Assembly (NCBI GenBank): GCA_022494885.1
Contig: JAGVSM010003594.1
Span: 289,596 to 353,595 of the forward strand
Origin: Micrasema longulum
Lineage: Eukaryota; Arthropoda; Insecta; Trichoptera; Brachycentridae
Direction: 5' to 3'
DNA: 64,000 nucleotides
Part shown: piece by piece, positions 1 through 10,270 of the stretch
Layout: each line of letters begins with the position of its first letter
How positions within the stretch are numbered: position 1 is the stretch's first letter
The notes under the pieces: generated by a model
Told to the model about the DNA's origin: nothing
Databases searched by the model: none
Seen by the model: the letters and a program-made list of their open reading frames with translations, nothing else
Program-made: the position numbers and the translations under genes

Positions 1-505
1 TAAAACATTTTTTAAAAAAAGAAAAGAAGCATTGACAAACATAAGGGAGATCGAGACAAAATCTGGACTATTTATTTAGTGCTCGTTTAAATCGTTGTAA
101 ACATGAACCAAAAAAGTCCAGATCTTGTCTTGAGTTAACAATACGACAAAGGCGGGTCATTGGAGAATTTAGGCCATAGTTGGTTCTATGCTGATCGATG
201 AACAGTACTTCATTGTTTCTCAATCTACGAGTCGGAATATTGAATTTTACTTGTCCCAGTAATGATGGAACATCGATTATACCATTTAGTATACCGAACA
301 TATATATGGAGTCAATATTAGTTCTACGTTTTTGTAGACTAGAAATATTTAACATTGACTCTATTTCAGCATAAGAATAATTATCTCTCTCTAGTCTGAG
401 CATCCACGCTATTTTCGAAGCAAGCGATGTTGGACTGATTCAATGTGATTTATGCGATTGACATAGAATGGAGACCAGACCACGGAGGCATATTCTAGAA
501 GAGGG
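1..505 (-). mobile_element. LINE-A copy 1, RT C-terminus (decayed)
   Basis: Minus-strand tail of a non-LTR retrotransposon. A 111-residue open stretch (403 to 68) holds the C-terminal region after the RT thumb, with the family signature HRTNYGLNSPMTRLCR and an end in FKRALNK. Upstream on the same strand the frame continues as LEYASVVWSPFYVN but needs a one-base shift near 415: the copy at 38.7 kb has an extra G there. Bases 1-67 are 3' UTR, shared with the copies at 48.1 and 53.8 kb. CR1/jockey-type assignment is from general motif knowledge. Confidence 0.8.
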
Positions 506-509
506 CGAA

Positions 510-640
510 TGGATATATGCATATATATATGTGTGTATGCGCGTGTATGTATGTGTGTATGTGTATGTATTTATAAGGGTTCACACGTGTGTGTTTATGT
601 ATATGCATGTGGCAATATATAAATAAACATATATGTTAGG
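510..640. repeat. Degenerate TG/TATG simple repeat
   Basis: Alternating purine-pyrimidine tract of TATG, TG and GTAT units directly upstream of the truncated LINE-A copy. No coding signal. Confidence 0.6.
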
Positions 641-779
641 CTGCCTTAGTATGGGTCTTCTCCAACTAGGCATTACTTTATAATATATATTTGAATAAAT
701 AAAAATATTTTTTTTTTATTTTTATGTAAGTAGAATTATATGTCAAAGATAGCATTCAAACAAATTAATACTAACAATG

Positions 780-1205
780 TTTGAGTATGTCTAAATGCTT
801 GCAGACTGGCTGGATTTCCTCCCTAGGGAGTTGTTCATATTTTATTTATTTCAACAGAGAGGGAAAACATTTTTGAGAAGGGAATATGGAAGTCTAGGCA
901 TTTACAGGGCTGATGATCTGTCATTGGCTGGTTTAAGTGGCCGCTTTACACACTGTGTAACATTCACCATTCTGCCCATGTTTGAACATCCACATTTCCT
1001 CAACTCTTCCATCTGTTGACTTTTGTGAAGTAAAAGAGCTAAAACCTTTATCACGTGTGAGATTCATCCGGCTGAACCAAATCACCTACTAGGCAACGCC
1101 AGGTAAACCAGCCAATGATAGGTCATAAGCCCTATAAATGCCTAGACTTCCATATTCCCTTCTCAAAAATGTTTTCCCTCTCTGTTGAAATAAATTAAAA
1201 AATGA
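780..1205 (+). mobile_element. FB fold-back element, copy 1
   Basis: Two inverted arms of about 95 bp (near 845-935 and 1105-1200) share TTTCAACAGAGAGGGAAAAC and GGAATATGGAAGTCTAGGC. The middle carries the family core TTTAAGTGGCC...CACACTGTGTAACATTCACC. It starts with the family terminus AATGTTTGAGTATG. No transposase is present. Same family as copies near 9.7, 22.3, 22.8, 29.0, 33.0, 40.3 and 56.2 kb. Confidence 0.8.
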
Positions 1206-1254
1206 ATACTAAACTTTTATTTACAAATTTAGTCTGAAAAGTCTGAAAAGATCA

Positions 1255-1516
1255 TTATTATTCCCTTCCCGCACCTAAGGATGCATAGAGCACTGCATTG
1301 GTACACCAATCGCAGCATATCTTAATTCGTATTGCTGACTGAAGGTAAGATGATCAGTCTTACGCTTCAGGTAGGTACCAGTCAAGGAACTATGAAATAT
1401 TATTTTGTGAAAACACCGTTCGAAATCAATATTTTATAACTACCATGTCGCGAATCGAACCTGAGACTTCTTGCATGGTAGACAAACGAGCTGACCATTA
1501 CACCACAAGGCCGAAA
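1255..1516 (-). mobile_element. SINE1, near-complete copy
   Basis: The tRNA-like head lies at the right (1441-1516). Read on the minus strand it has an A-box-like GTGGTGTAATGGTCAGCTCG and a B box AGGTTCGATTCGCG. The body follows with GACTGATCATCTTACCTTCAG and the tail GCACTGCATTGGTACACC. It is a transcriptionally derived SINE, not a functional tRNA gene. Confidence 0.8.
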
Positions 1517-1792
1517 AGATAAACTGACTTAAAAGATTAACATTATAAAAATTGTATAAACACATGAGTAATTTGGTAATAGAAATATTTAAAACCTGTA
1601 AAAAAATGTACATGTCTACAAAGAAATTAAAACAATTTTGAATAACATTAAACTGTTAAAAAAATAGGTGTTTTATTGTTAATAATAATTTGTATTGTAT
1701 AAGTATTGTTTTGTAAATTGAACAAGATATTAATAAAATTAAAAAATGTGCAAAATAAGAAGGCAATTTTTTTTTCGAAAAAAGGATGTTAA
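1517..1792. other. Unassigned AT-rich stretch
   Basis: Short A/T runs only; no open frame, repeat partner or structure recognised. Confidence 0.5.
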
Positions 1793-2008
1793 AACATAGG
1801 CAAAATGGTGAATGTTACACAGTGTGTAAAGTGGCCACTTAAGCCAGCCAATGACAGGTCATAAGCCCAGCGGAGGCCTAGACTTACACATTTTCTTCTC
1901 TAAAATGTTTTTTGTTGTAATATGTTAAAATTAACAGCTCCCTAAGGGGAAGAATTCAGTCCATGTCTACAAAATTTGGAAAAACTCAAAACACTGTTAA
2001 ACTTAATT
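1793..2008 (-). mobile_element. FB fold-back element, partial copy
   Basis: Minus-strand FB core (GGTGAATGTTACACAGTGTG, AAGTGGCCACTTAAGCCAGCC) followed by one arm and the terminal GGAAAAACTCAAAACA. The other arm is missing. Confidence 0.75.
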
Positions 2009-2111
2009 CAGTTTTGTTTTGTTTTTTTTTTCAAATCAATTTTGAGTATTTCTTTAATAATTGAAGGTATTATAAAATTTTTAGAATGAAAATGGTTTTT
2101 TTTTCGTACAA

Positions 2112-2185
2112 ATCGCCAGAACACCTCTTTCTTAATTTTGTTGATCATGCTTGTCACAGCTTTGCACACTGCAATGATCTCAACT
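2112..2185 (-). mobile_element. RTE-1 fragment
   Basis: Minus-strand translation gives VEIIAVCKA...INKIKKEVFWRF, colinear with VEIREVCKAETCIIDRIKK of the RTE-1 copy at 9.4 kb. Only about 25 codons survive. Confidence 0.6.
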
Positions 2186-2261
2186 TATCATGGTCATCAT
2201 TTGCCTTTCAACAACTACTGGTTCATGGGGCACTGTTCACGAACCGAAGCGTATTATTATA

Positions 2262-3420
2262 ATACAATAATAATAATAATAATGGTTTATTAACAAAAAT
2301 TACAATTATTTTATCTACTACATACATACTTAAGTAATAGATTTCTCTGGATTATATCTAGTCTGCCTAACTAGGTCCAGCCTGTTTTAAGGCAGGCGTT
2401 TTTATGCAAAAATAAACAATTACATCACTACCAACTAGTTAATATTTATATATAGAATGCCTCTGTACGTGTGATGTCACCGTACTCCTCCTAAACGGCT
2501 TAACCGATTTACGTGCGGTTTTCAGAGAAATATAGATCTTTGCGCTGTGCGTGTTCGTAGATATTAAAATCTTCAATCGAATTTGTAAAAAAGAAGTTGG
2601 GAGCAAAAATGTTTTATTTATCGATCTACCAGGGTTGCGTTTGAGGAGAATGCTTTTGCAACAAAATGGAAAGATATTGTTTTTTTGGGTATAAAAAAAG
2701 TTTGATTTTGAATGTTTACAAATGGCATTTATTTTTTGTGGGTCTCAATCAGATCATTTATTTCATTTTATTGGATTTTTAGTAACACTAAAATAATATT
2801 AAATTTAATGCATTTTTAAAAATCGTATTTCTGCATAAATACACTCCTGTGTTGGTGAGACGACCGGAGTTTGACGTTTTCAAAAAGAATGCCATATTTG
2901 AACAAATATTTATTTTATCCCGATATTAATTAAATATTTTTGTACCCGCTTAAATAAAATATTTTTTGAATATTGACTATTTTTAGTTTCGGAATTTGAT
3001 CACAAACCAGGATGTAGGTACGTACTTTTCAATGAAAAGTCTTTTGCCAACGTTTGGGCAGGACAACGTCTGTCGGGTCCGCTAGTTTATTATAAAGTTA
3101 TACAATATATATATACCGTTTATTATTTTAGAATATTTTTTAGTAAGTTTTCCTATTTTTCTCTACCTAAATCCAGTAACCATTATATTACAAATTTGTT
3201 TAATAGATTCGGGTCATGGTTTTGTAATGTTCGGATAACATATTGAATATTTTGGGGCCCAGAAACCTGAAATTTCTTTGCCCGAATTCAGAGTTTGTAG
3301 TAGACCCCATGACCCCTCCTTTTGTTCGACTTCTGGTTGTGTAGGATTGTTCCTTTTGGGATTTGGTAGAATAATTTGCTTTCACCAACATAATTATTCG
3401 AGATATATACAATTATATTA
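2262..3420 (-). mobile_element. LINE-J tail, split by a Helitron
   Basis: On the minus strand 3412-3200 encodes SEFGQRNFRFLGPKIFNML, the CR1/L2-type C-terminal motif (FGQRN..FLGPKI.N.L) also seen in LINE-I and LINE-U, then a stop. AT-rich 3' UTR follows. The Helitron at 2444-3085 interrupts it. Beyond the Helitron a GCCTGCC...GGCTGG stem and an (AAT)n tract at 2262-2283 look like the true 3' end. Joining the two sides is inference. Confidence 0.5.
2444..3085 (+). mobile_element. Non-autonomous Helitron
   Basis: The right end has the short stem GGAC...GTCC followed by GCTAG and a T flank (GGACAACGTCTGTCGGGTCC, then GCTAG), the 3' hairpin plus CTAG end expected of Helitrons. The left part has TATATATAGAATGCC and ACGGCTTAACCGATTTACG. 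There is no Rep/helicase frame, so it is a passenger copy of about 640 bp. The exact 5' base is uncertain. Confidence 0.75.
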
Positions 3421-3647
3421 ATGATTTTAGTATCTTGCCGATAAATTGATCAGACTTATAAATTCGATGCCTGTTCAGAGACTATGAAATCCTAGGCGTG
3501 CAAGCAGAAATCACCAACTACTCGTACAATAACACATTTTTGAGATAATCAGTGTTTTGTATTTTTAGTGTGCTTAAAATATTGCTCCAATCTTTATTTT
3601 TTAATGTTTTGTAAAAATATTTTTCTTTGTAAACATTAAACTTTAGG

Positions 3648-3725
3648 CATCATCATTCCCATTTCCGCACCTAATGGTGCATAGAGCACTGAGTTGGTAC
3701 AATAGTCGCAGATTATCTTGATCTT
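3648..3725 (-). mobile_element. SINE1 3' tail only
   Basis: Contains CCGCACCTAATGGTGCATAG and GCACTGAGTTGGTAC, the conserved 3' part of SINE1, without a tRNA-like head. Confidence 0.65.
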
Positions 3726-3769
3726 TTTTTTGTTACATGAATTATTATTATTATTATCTATAACTTATA

Positions 3770-4142
3770 CAGGGTGTTCTTTAAACCCTGTCACATCCGA
3801 AACTACGATGATCAATATGGGCAAGAAGACATATAAGCATATTTAAAACATTATTTAGAACATAGCATTTAAAAAAAAGTAAAATACTTAAAAAAGCAAA
3901 TGGTTGCTTACTTCTGCAGGGGAGAAAAAAGGGGGGCGTGGCCATGTGGTTGACGGTGTATCGGACTCCCCCCTTCCCTCTCCTCGCTTCCCTTTGCAGA
4001 AGTAAGCAACCATTTGATTTTAAAATATATAATTTTTGTAAATTTTATTCGTTCTAAAAAAATATTTTAATGTGCCAATATGTCTTATTGGTCATACTGA
4101 TCATCGTGGTTTCGGATGTGACAGGGTTTAAAGAACACCCTG
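3770..4142. mobile_element. MITE-1, 373-bp hairpin element
   Basis: Terminal inverted repeats begin CAGGGTGTTCTTTAAACCC. The first 45 bp of each end match with one mismatch, and similarity continues to about 75 bp. TA dinucleotides flank both ends (3768-3769, 4143-4144), as for Tc1/mariner-type insertion. A second inverted repeat (CAAATGGTTGCTTACTTCTG and complement) lies inside, so most of the element can fold as one hairpin. No coding capacity. Confidence 0.85.
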
Positions 4143-4229
4143 TATAGCATAATTTTCTTAATATAATATCTCAAAGACGCTTTACATAGTGATTCTACAG
4201 AAAAATTAATTTAATTGAAGCTTTTAAAT

Positions 4230-4588
4230 TTGTAATTTAATTAAAATGATTTTTTGTTGTTTTGTTGTCATATGCTACGGATTTATTCCAAAAAAAAATC
4301 CGAAACATCACTTCACTTTCACAGCCTCGTACCTCTGCTGGGAGAGCATTCCATGCCATAGGACCTGCGACCGCAAATGCGCGTTTACTAAATTTAGTGC
4401 GCTGTTTGCGTAGAGGTATAATAACTTTTACTATCGCCGTAGACGTAGCTGATCTAAGCGTGAGACGCCTGTCAGCTAGTTCACCTGGAATGCATAGTTC
4501 CCTTAGATATTCCGGAGCAGAGTTGTGCTGTGATTTATACATAAGCCAACAGAGTTTGTATTCGAAACTCTGTGGAAAACGTAGCTAG
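4230..4588 (-). pseudogene. LINE-L RT C-terminal fragment
   Basis: Minus-strand open frame of about 115 codons. It begins FEYKLCWLMYKSQHNSAPEY, which fits the segment after the RT thumb of CR1/L2-like LINEs, and carries the C-terminal motif FAVAGPMAWNALPAEVR (the xxxWNxLPxxxR signature). The frame is intact to the stop near 4237 but lacks all RT catalytic parts. One copy in the window; a SINE1 piece abuts it. Confidence 0.75.
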
Positions 4589-4599
4589 TGGAGTGATAT

Positions 4600-4655
4600 G
4601 ACTGAACTTGATGAACAGTCTTACGCTTCAGGTGCCAGTCCAGGGACAATTTTAT
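4600..4655 (-). mobile_element. SINE1 mid-body fragment
   Basis: CAGTCTTACGCTTCAGGTGCC followed by AGTCCAGGGAC matches the SINE1 body. Head and tail are missing. Confidence 0.6.
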
Positions 4656-4662
4656 TTACATT

Positions 4663-5090
4663 TTTTTTAAACCACAACAGGCCAAGAGACAATAGGGAAA
4701 TATCCAGTTTCTTACCATTTTTAAAGCAAGAAAAGTTTATGAAATACTGTCCAGTAAAAATAAAAATTATTAAAATTGTTAGTAGAATAAAAAATATTTT
4801 TGGATTCCCGCAAAAACGGTCATTCCATTGACCATGCCCCTAAAACGTCACGATTTATGTTTATTTGTTCCTGGCCATTAAATTTGTTAAGAACATTATC
4901 ACGAATCTTGACGTCACAACACCGAAGGCCAAACTTCTCTTGCAACGTATTTTAATTAAATTTATTTTTTACATTATGTTTATATTTCTCTATTACATAC
5001 AGAACACCCAAGCTGGAGAAAAATCTAATTTAATTTTTGTGTTCACACCGGGAATCGAACCCGGAACCTTCTGTGCTTAAGTCATGGATA
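4663..5090 (-). mobile_element. SINE2 copy with about 300-bp internal insertion
   Basis: The 3' part (ACCACAACAGGCCAAGAG, 4668-4686) and the head side (AGAACACCCAAGCTGGAG, then ACACCGGGAATCGAACCCGG, 4997-5065) are the two halves of SINE2 as seen intact at 6322-6500. The 300 bp between (about 4690-4990) are not in that copy. The B box reads CCGGGTTCGATTCCCGG on the minus strand. Confidence 0.65.
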
Positions 5091-5194
5091 CCATTAGATT
5101 TTAATCATTAGTATGATTATATATTATATAGCTTGTGCTGTAAAGTTTGTTTTAAAAAAAGCATTTAAACATGACTAGCAAAATGTAAGTTGGA

Positions 5195-5352
5195 AAAAAT
5201 AATGGGGTTAGTGATTTTTGCCTGCACGCCCACGAAATATTCTAGCGTATAACACTTTTTAAAATAAATATTTTATGTCAACCATTTTGAGAATCGAACC
5301 CGAGAACTTTTTCATGGTATGCAAATGCGCTGACCATTATAGAACACGAGGA
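5195..5352 (-). mobile_element. SINE1 head fragment
   Basis: Carries GAATCGAACCCGAG (B-box complement) and CATGGTATGCAAATGCGCTG (anticodon-arm-side sequence of SINE1), preceded by a diverged body with ACGAAATATTCTAGCG. Confidence 0.65.
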
Positions 5353-5399
5353 GAAATTGGAATTTACAATATCAAAAATTAAAAATATTTATTTTCCTA

Positions 5400-5790
5400 T
5401 GAATATATATTTTTTATAGCCGGGGCGTTTTTGTGGCAACCCTGTTTCTAATTTGACAGCGCATATCGTGTCCTACAGGAGTCCTCTCGAAAAATGAACT
5501 CTCAAGTTCATTAACCTCCTAGAGGTCATACGTCTGTCCCCCTCACACCCACTACATCTGCGCACACCCAAACTATTCGCTATCACTCTCTATCAAAATT
5601 GCAGACTGCTTATCTCTCATTCGCACTCGAGCGGAATGCGTTCTAATTCTATGACCGTCCTTTTCTAAATTTGAGAAATATTCCTTCGCTCTTTGCACCA
5701 AACAGCGTCTCCATTTCCCGTCTTTCTCACTCCTGCATTGTGAGATATTATTTTAATGTATTTCGCACTTATCAATTTTTTATACAGGGG
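5400..5790. other. GC-richer, pyrimidine-rich stretch, no gene seen
   Basis: Clearly less AT-rich than its surroundings, with several CpGs and C/T tracts (CTCTCATTCGCACTCGAGC). No frame over about 40 codons and no partner in the window. It could be a retrotransposon 5' UTR or a promoter relic; I cannot tell which. Confidence 0.35.
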
Positions 5791-6174
5791 GTTACGTGAA
5801 TGCATGAATGGCTTAAAAGACGTAGCGTATTTCGTAAATTTGTCGAGTCATTACAACTTTTGAGATATCCATTGTAGTATAATAAATTTACACGTTATTC
5901 CCTTACTAAATGCATCTCGATTTGAGCAATATTGCTTTGTCCTCAACAATTTTAAATAAAATAGGTAGCATCACTATACACATGTTTATTTATTCTTTTG
6001 ATAAACAATTTCGGGGTTCATTAGATTTTTGTGATCATGTTCTATATTCAAATTATGCCAAAGTGCATATTTGAAACAGGTATAACCAATGAATGTAAGA
6101 TATTTTAGTCATGCATTTCAAATGGATGACAAAATAATTGTAAAATAGGTTTATTTTATTTATTTATTTCATAC
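5791..6174. other. Unassigned AT-rich stretch
   Basis: No frame, repeat partner or clear structure found. Confidence 0.4.
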
Positions 6175-7182
6175 ATTCATTATATTATACATTTGTCAGA
6201 AGCCATTCGGAATACGCATCTCAGATATGGAGTCCCCAGTATGCCATATATATAACTAGAATAGAAAATATTCAAAACAAATTTATAAAATACCTTAAAT
6301 ACAAAACCAGTATTTCTTTCACATTTTTTTTTGTACCACAACAGGCCAGGAGGCCTAATTACAGTGGAGAATTACATCACAGAGCACCCAGGCTTGAGAA
6401 AAATCACATTTTAATTTTTGTGTTCTCACCGGGAATCGAACCCGGAACCTTCCGTGCGTGAGTCAAGCATCTTGACCACTACACCACGGAGGTCGCCGTG
6501 GTGAATGAATTCTTATGTATCAACTCTCACTGCCTCCACCTTCCATGGAATCATTTCTCTACAATACCGCAGAGTGTGTGCGGACCAACTACTGCTTTAC
6601 AAAATTATGACAGGAATAGTTGACTGTACAAAACTACTTAGATTAATAGCAATACATGTGCCAGCCAGGATTTATAGACGGTACCACCAGTTTCATGTAC
6701 CAATAAGTAAAACATCGAATGTTACAAATGCCTTTTTTCGTAGGACTTTTTCAGTGTACAATACAAAATTTAAAAATATAGATTACACAAACATCACTCT
6801 GTCAGATATAAATTCACACTAAAAATGCATTATGTAACTTAGTGGAAATTATAATAATAAATATGTACATCTCCCTTCCCCTCCTTATCCTCTCTTCAAG
6901 CATTCTTGTCCTAATCCCGCCCAATTTACAGTAACTTAATGTTCTTAAAATAAATATTTAAAAATTTTTTGATTATTGAAAAATATTTACGAGTACATGA
7001 AAGTAACATTTTTATATGTATAAATTATATGTATTTATTTGATATGTAATATATTTTCTTTACTAACTTTGTATACTATGTGGAAATCTGTTATTAGTTC
7101 TGAGTTTATACACTATATCTGTTTGTTTACTAAAAATATGTATGCAGAACTGTTGATTTTCCAAATAAAATAAATAAATACA
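6175..7182 (+). mobile_element. LINE-G tail, split by SINE2
   Basis: The first exon-like piece (6200-6320) reads SEYASQIWSPQYA and IENIQNKFIKYLKYKT, the RT thumb region (YASxxWSPxY, IExxQxKF). After the SINE2 insertion the frame resumes as DQLLLYKIMTGIVDC and IAIHVPARIYRRY and ends at 6822. The 3' UTR runs to AAATAAAATAAATAAATA near 7180. Open but without catalytic RT residues. Confidence 0.8.
6322..6500 (-). mobile_element. SINE2, near-complete copy in LINE-G
   Basis: On the minus strand a tRNA-like head (GGTGTAGTGGTCAAGATGCT as A-box region; GGGTTCGATTCCCGGTGAG as B box/T arm) is followed by AAAAATTAAAATGTGATTTT and CCTGGCCTGTTGTGG and a short A-rich end. The B arm forms a perfect CCGGG/CCCGG stem. 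It sits in the LINE-G coding relic and is therefore younger. Confidence 0.85.
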
Positions 7183-7189
7183 AATACAA

Positions 7190-7845
7190 ACGGCGCGGCG
7201 CATCTTTGATCAATTTAAATATAGAATCACTACAAAAAACGCGCCTTACATATGATTTAATATTTCTTTTCAAAATTCTCAATAATATGGTTCGCCGTAT
7301 CTTTTACAAAATATTGGTTTACGTTGCCCTCTTCGCTATACCAGATTAAATTCCCTTTTTTATGTACCAACTTGTAAAAACAATTGTACCTCGAATTTAT
7401 TCATTGGACGTATTTGTAGAAATTATAACGGACTCAGTATTGATGTAGACATTTTTAACTGCACGTTGCATTTGTACAGAAAATTTCTTCATAGGGACGA
7501 TTATTTGGGATAGTTGCTGAATTTGCATCTTAGCAGGTAGTTTATGCTATATATAGTACCGCATCTAATGTATATGTTTGTGTATGTGCGTTCATGTGTG
7601 TGTGCGTGGATGGCTCGGAGTGTACATTCAGTATTTTTATTTATTACCTCCATGGAAAACGCAAATGTCAACAATTATTATTTTCTCACTTAAAATTCTT
7701 TTTTTTTTGTCACATTTAATGTTTATATCTTTTTAATTTATGAAAACTTAATTGGTCTTTTATGTTAAAAAATTGTTGTTTTTAATACTTATTTTTGTAT
7801 GACTGTATGTTTTCTGAATAAAAATACAAAACAATAAAAAAAAAA
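7190..7845 (+). mobile_element. LINE-H tail (decayed)
   Basis: Broken frame: RCPLRYTRLNSLFYVPTCKN, then FIGRICRNYNGLSVDVDIFN and LYRKFLHRDDYLG. This layout (basic loop, then RxCRxYN, then DIF...L..YR..L) is the usual C-terminus of these LINEs. Stops near 7260-7300 break it. The 3' UTR ends in an A-rich tract near 7800-7870. Confidence 0.65.
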
Positions 7846-7869
7846 ATAAAAAATAAAAAAAAAAAAATA

Positions 7870-8039
7870 CACACATATTACAAAAAAAATACGATAATAA
7901 CGTATTTCAAACTCTATGAGGCCAAGGACCCTGTCTTGAGTTGGGATACAACATTATGGAAAGTGGAAGCACATGCATAATTACGAGTAAATAATCGCAA
8001 AAAATACAAATTAAATATTATTACATAAACATACATATA
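7870..8039. other. Unassigned short AT-rich spacer
   Basis: Nothing recognised between the LINE-H tail and LINE-I. Confidence 0.4.
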
Positions 8040-8475
8040 TTTCAAAGGGCATTTGGACAATACGCTAAGTGGTACTCGTATATAAATCTATGCAATATCT
8101 CGCAGCAGTCCCCTGCAATGGTCTCTTCCCTAAGACAAAATCCAGACTTGTGCACCCCTTCTAAAAATTGCTTTCGTTTTGGAGAACTTAATATGTTCAT
8201 CCAGAACAATGAACAATCTTGGGGCCACAAAAGAGAAATTCCTCTGAGCAAAGGTCCGTGATTTTGGAATTAAATAATTCAAATTACAGAAAAACCTCGT
8301 AGGAAACATTCTTCCTAAGGTTCTTGTAGCCGCATGACCAAGAAATAATGTCCAATGACTCTTATAAAAAAATGTCACAATGTTCAGTACCTTCACGAAT
8401 TGAAACAATATCTCAGACGGGAAGGATAGATATAAATTTAAAACATATATAATATAAAACAACAGAAAATACAAA
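8040..8475 (-). mobile_element. LINE-I copy 1, C-terminus
   Basis: Minus strand: SRTFAQRNFSFVAPRLFIVL then EHIKFSKTKAIFRRGAQVW. This is colinear with the better preserved copy at 33.8-34.6 kb (STFAQRHKLFIAPRVFNIL, KTNFKKGVEDWI). The upstream part YKSHWTLFLGHAATRTLGRM is less clear. No RT core. Confidence 0.7.
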
Positions 8476-9129
8476 GCAACCCCTTATCTTGGCAAAATAT
8501 AAGTTTTACACACTTTTATTTCATATACTTCCTTTAGTTGGTCTATATTACATGTGTATATAAACAATGATTTTATCAAAGTATACCACTTTTTACTACA
8601 TTGCAATTTGATGGTTTAAATGGCTACAGAATCCCAAAAAAAATGGTTTTAAATCCAAGACTCTTATGAATTCTGATAGTGAGTTAAAAATAAAAAAAAA
8701 ACGTAAATCAGTTTTAACTGACTGCTGTTTTATTCAAGTTTTAGATCAGGATAATACATCAAATCATATCTATCATGAAGGATACATCGTTTACAATAAA
8801 ACGTTTATTACTTATAAGTTTTCACATGGATCCAAAAAACGTATTATTTATAAAATCTTATTGCAGCATTATTTTTCTTTTTCATTATGACCTAGCTAAA
8901 TACTAGTCACTTTATGTTTATGTTAAATTATTCTTTATTTTAATTTGCTATATTTGTATTTAGAACATAAGGCTTTCTCACTTCAATTCGTTATCTTTTA
9001 TTTGTCATCTTATATTTTTATGTTTCTTTTTTACTTTTTTGCAAATTAAAAAAAAAAAACTATTTGTTTAGTTTTAATTATTTAGTTGAATTATATAGTT
9101 ATATTTCATATTGTATATTACATACTGAA
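8476..9129. other. Unassigned stretch with one small open frame
   Basis: An ATG-started frame of 74 codons (8666-8890, +) begins MNSDSELKIKKKRKS. I recognise no family, its start context is plain, and composition matches the flanks, so I do not call it a gene. The rest is A/T-rich. Confidence 0.3.
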
Positions 9130-9545
9130 TTGATCACTGCTGTGATACAACAACAACAACAACAAACCATCACGCCGTTTCCCCGTAGGGGTAGGCAGAG
9201 AGGATAGAACGCCATAACACTCTATCTTGGCATACAGACCTCGCGTCCTCTACATTCATACATCTTCTCATGCACGCACGCTGATTATTCCTACTTTTGA
9301 CATGTCCATCTTCAAGTATTTGATGGACTTGATCGTGCCATGTCTTTCTCGGTCTTCCTCGTTTTCTGCATCCATCAACATTTGCATCGTAGATCCTTTT
9401 AGTCGTTCTTTCGCTGTCCATTCGCTCTACATGTCCAAACCAACGCAGCACCCCTTTCTTAATTCTGTCAATAATGCATGTCTCAGCCTTACACACTTCA
9501 CGGATCTCGACATTTGTTATCTTCACGGATCTCGATCTTTGAACC
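9130..9545 (-). pseudogene. RTE-1 copy, RT C-terminal tail
   Basis: Minus-strand open frame of 118 codons: CKAETCIIDRIKKGVLRWFG, HVERMDSERTTKRIYDANVD, GCRKRGRPRKTWHDQVHQIL, RRCMNVEDARSVCQDRVLWR, ending SAYPYGETA. This is the conserved C-terminus of RTE-clade LINEs (LRWFGHxxRM...GRPRxxW). A 3' UTR of about 15 bases and a (TTG)n tract (CAA repeats at 9150-9167) mark the 3' end. Truncated on the 5' side. Confidence 0.85.
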
Positions 9546-9656
9546 GTTGATATTGAAATATATAAATAAATAAATAAATAGTTATAAACAATGTTTTGGG
9601 TTTGTATACTAAACTACAGTTATAATGAATATAAATATATTACAGCAGAAATGAAG

Positions 9657-10250
9657 AACATTTCAGATGTTCAAATATAGGCAGAATGGTGAATATAACA
9701 CAGTGTGTTAAGTGACCACTTAAACCAGCCAATGATAGGTCATAAGCCCTGTAGACTTCAATGTTTCCATCCCTAAAATGTTCTCCATCTTTGTTGTAAT
9801 ATGTTATTACAAACAACTTCCTAAGGGGTTGTATCCGGTTATTGTCTACAAAAATTTGGACAAACTCAAAACATTTTTGATAAATCCACATGGTTGGTCT
9901 AAGAGAAAGTGTAAATATTAAAAAATCTTTTCAGGCCTTGCCTAGTATGTGGGTGAATAAATTAATCAGATAAATCTCACCCGCATCAATGAATGTTTCA
10001 GTTTTTAACTACACAAACATCAACAGATGGAAGAATTGAAGGAATATAGATGTCCAAAAATATGCAGAATGGTGAATATTACACTGTGTGTGTAAGGTCC
10101 ACTTATATAATATGTAATAAAAAATATAACAAATGAAAACAAAAAATGTAAATAAATCCAGCCAACGACAGACAGCGAGCCCTGTAGATGGCTAGACTTT
10201 TATATTCCCTTCTCTAAAATGTTCTTCATCTCCGTTGTAATATGCTAATA
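9657..10250 (-). mobile_element. FB fold-back family, long copy
   Basis: Two FB cores (9680-9760 and 10040-10100, each with GGTGAATAT...CACAGTGTG or CACTGTGTG) are joined by the longer internal unit ACATCAACAGATGGAAGAAT and TCTCACCCGCATCAATG. This suggests a head-to-tail unit of roughly 400-500 bp rather than a simple hairpin. About 60 bp near 10110-10160 interrupt the second core. Confidence 0.7.
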
Positions 10251-10270
10251 ATTATTTTTTAAAATTTAAT

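Noticed and set aside
795..1019. Small proteins reading GSLGIYR...SLAGLSG..THCV at 0.8, 9.7 and 29.0 kb
   Set aside because: They are FB fold-back sequence read as protein; the frame differs and the arms are noncoding inverted repeats.
8666..8890. 74-codon gene candidate
   Set aside because: No recognisable motif, no conserved partner, composition like the flanks.
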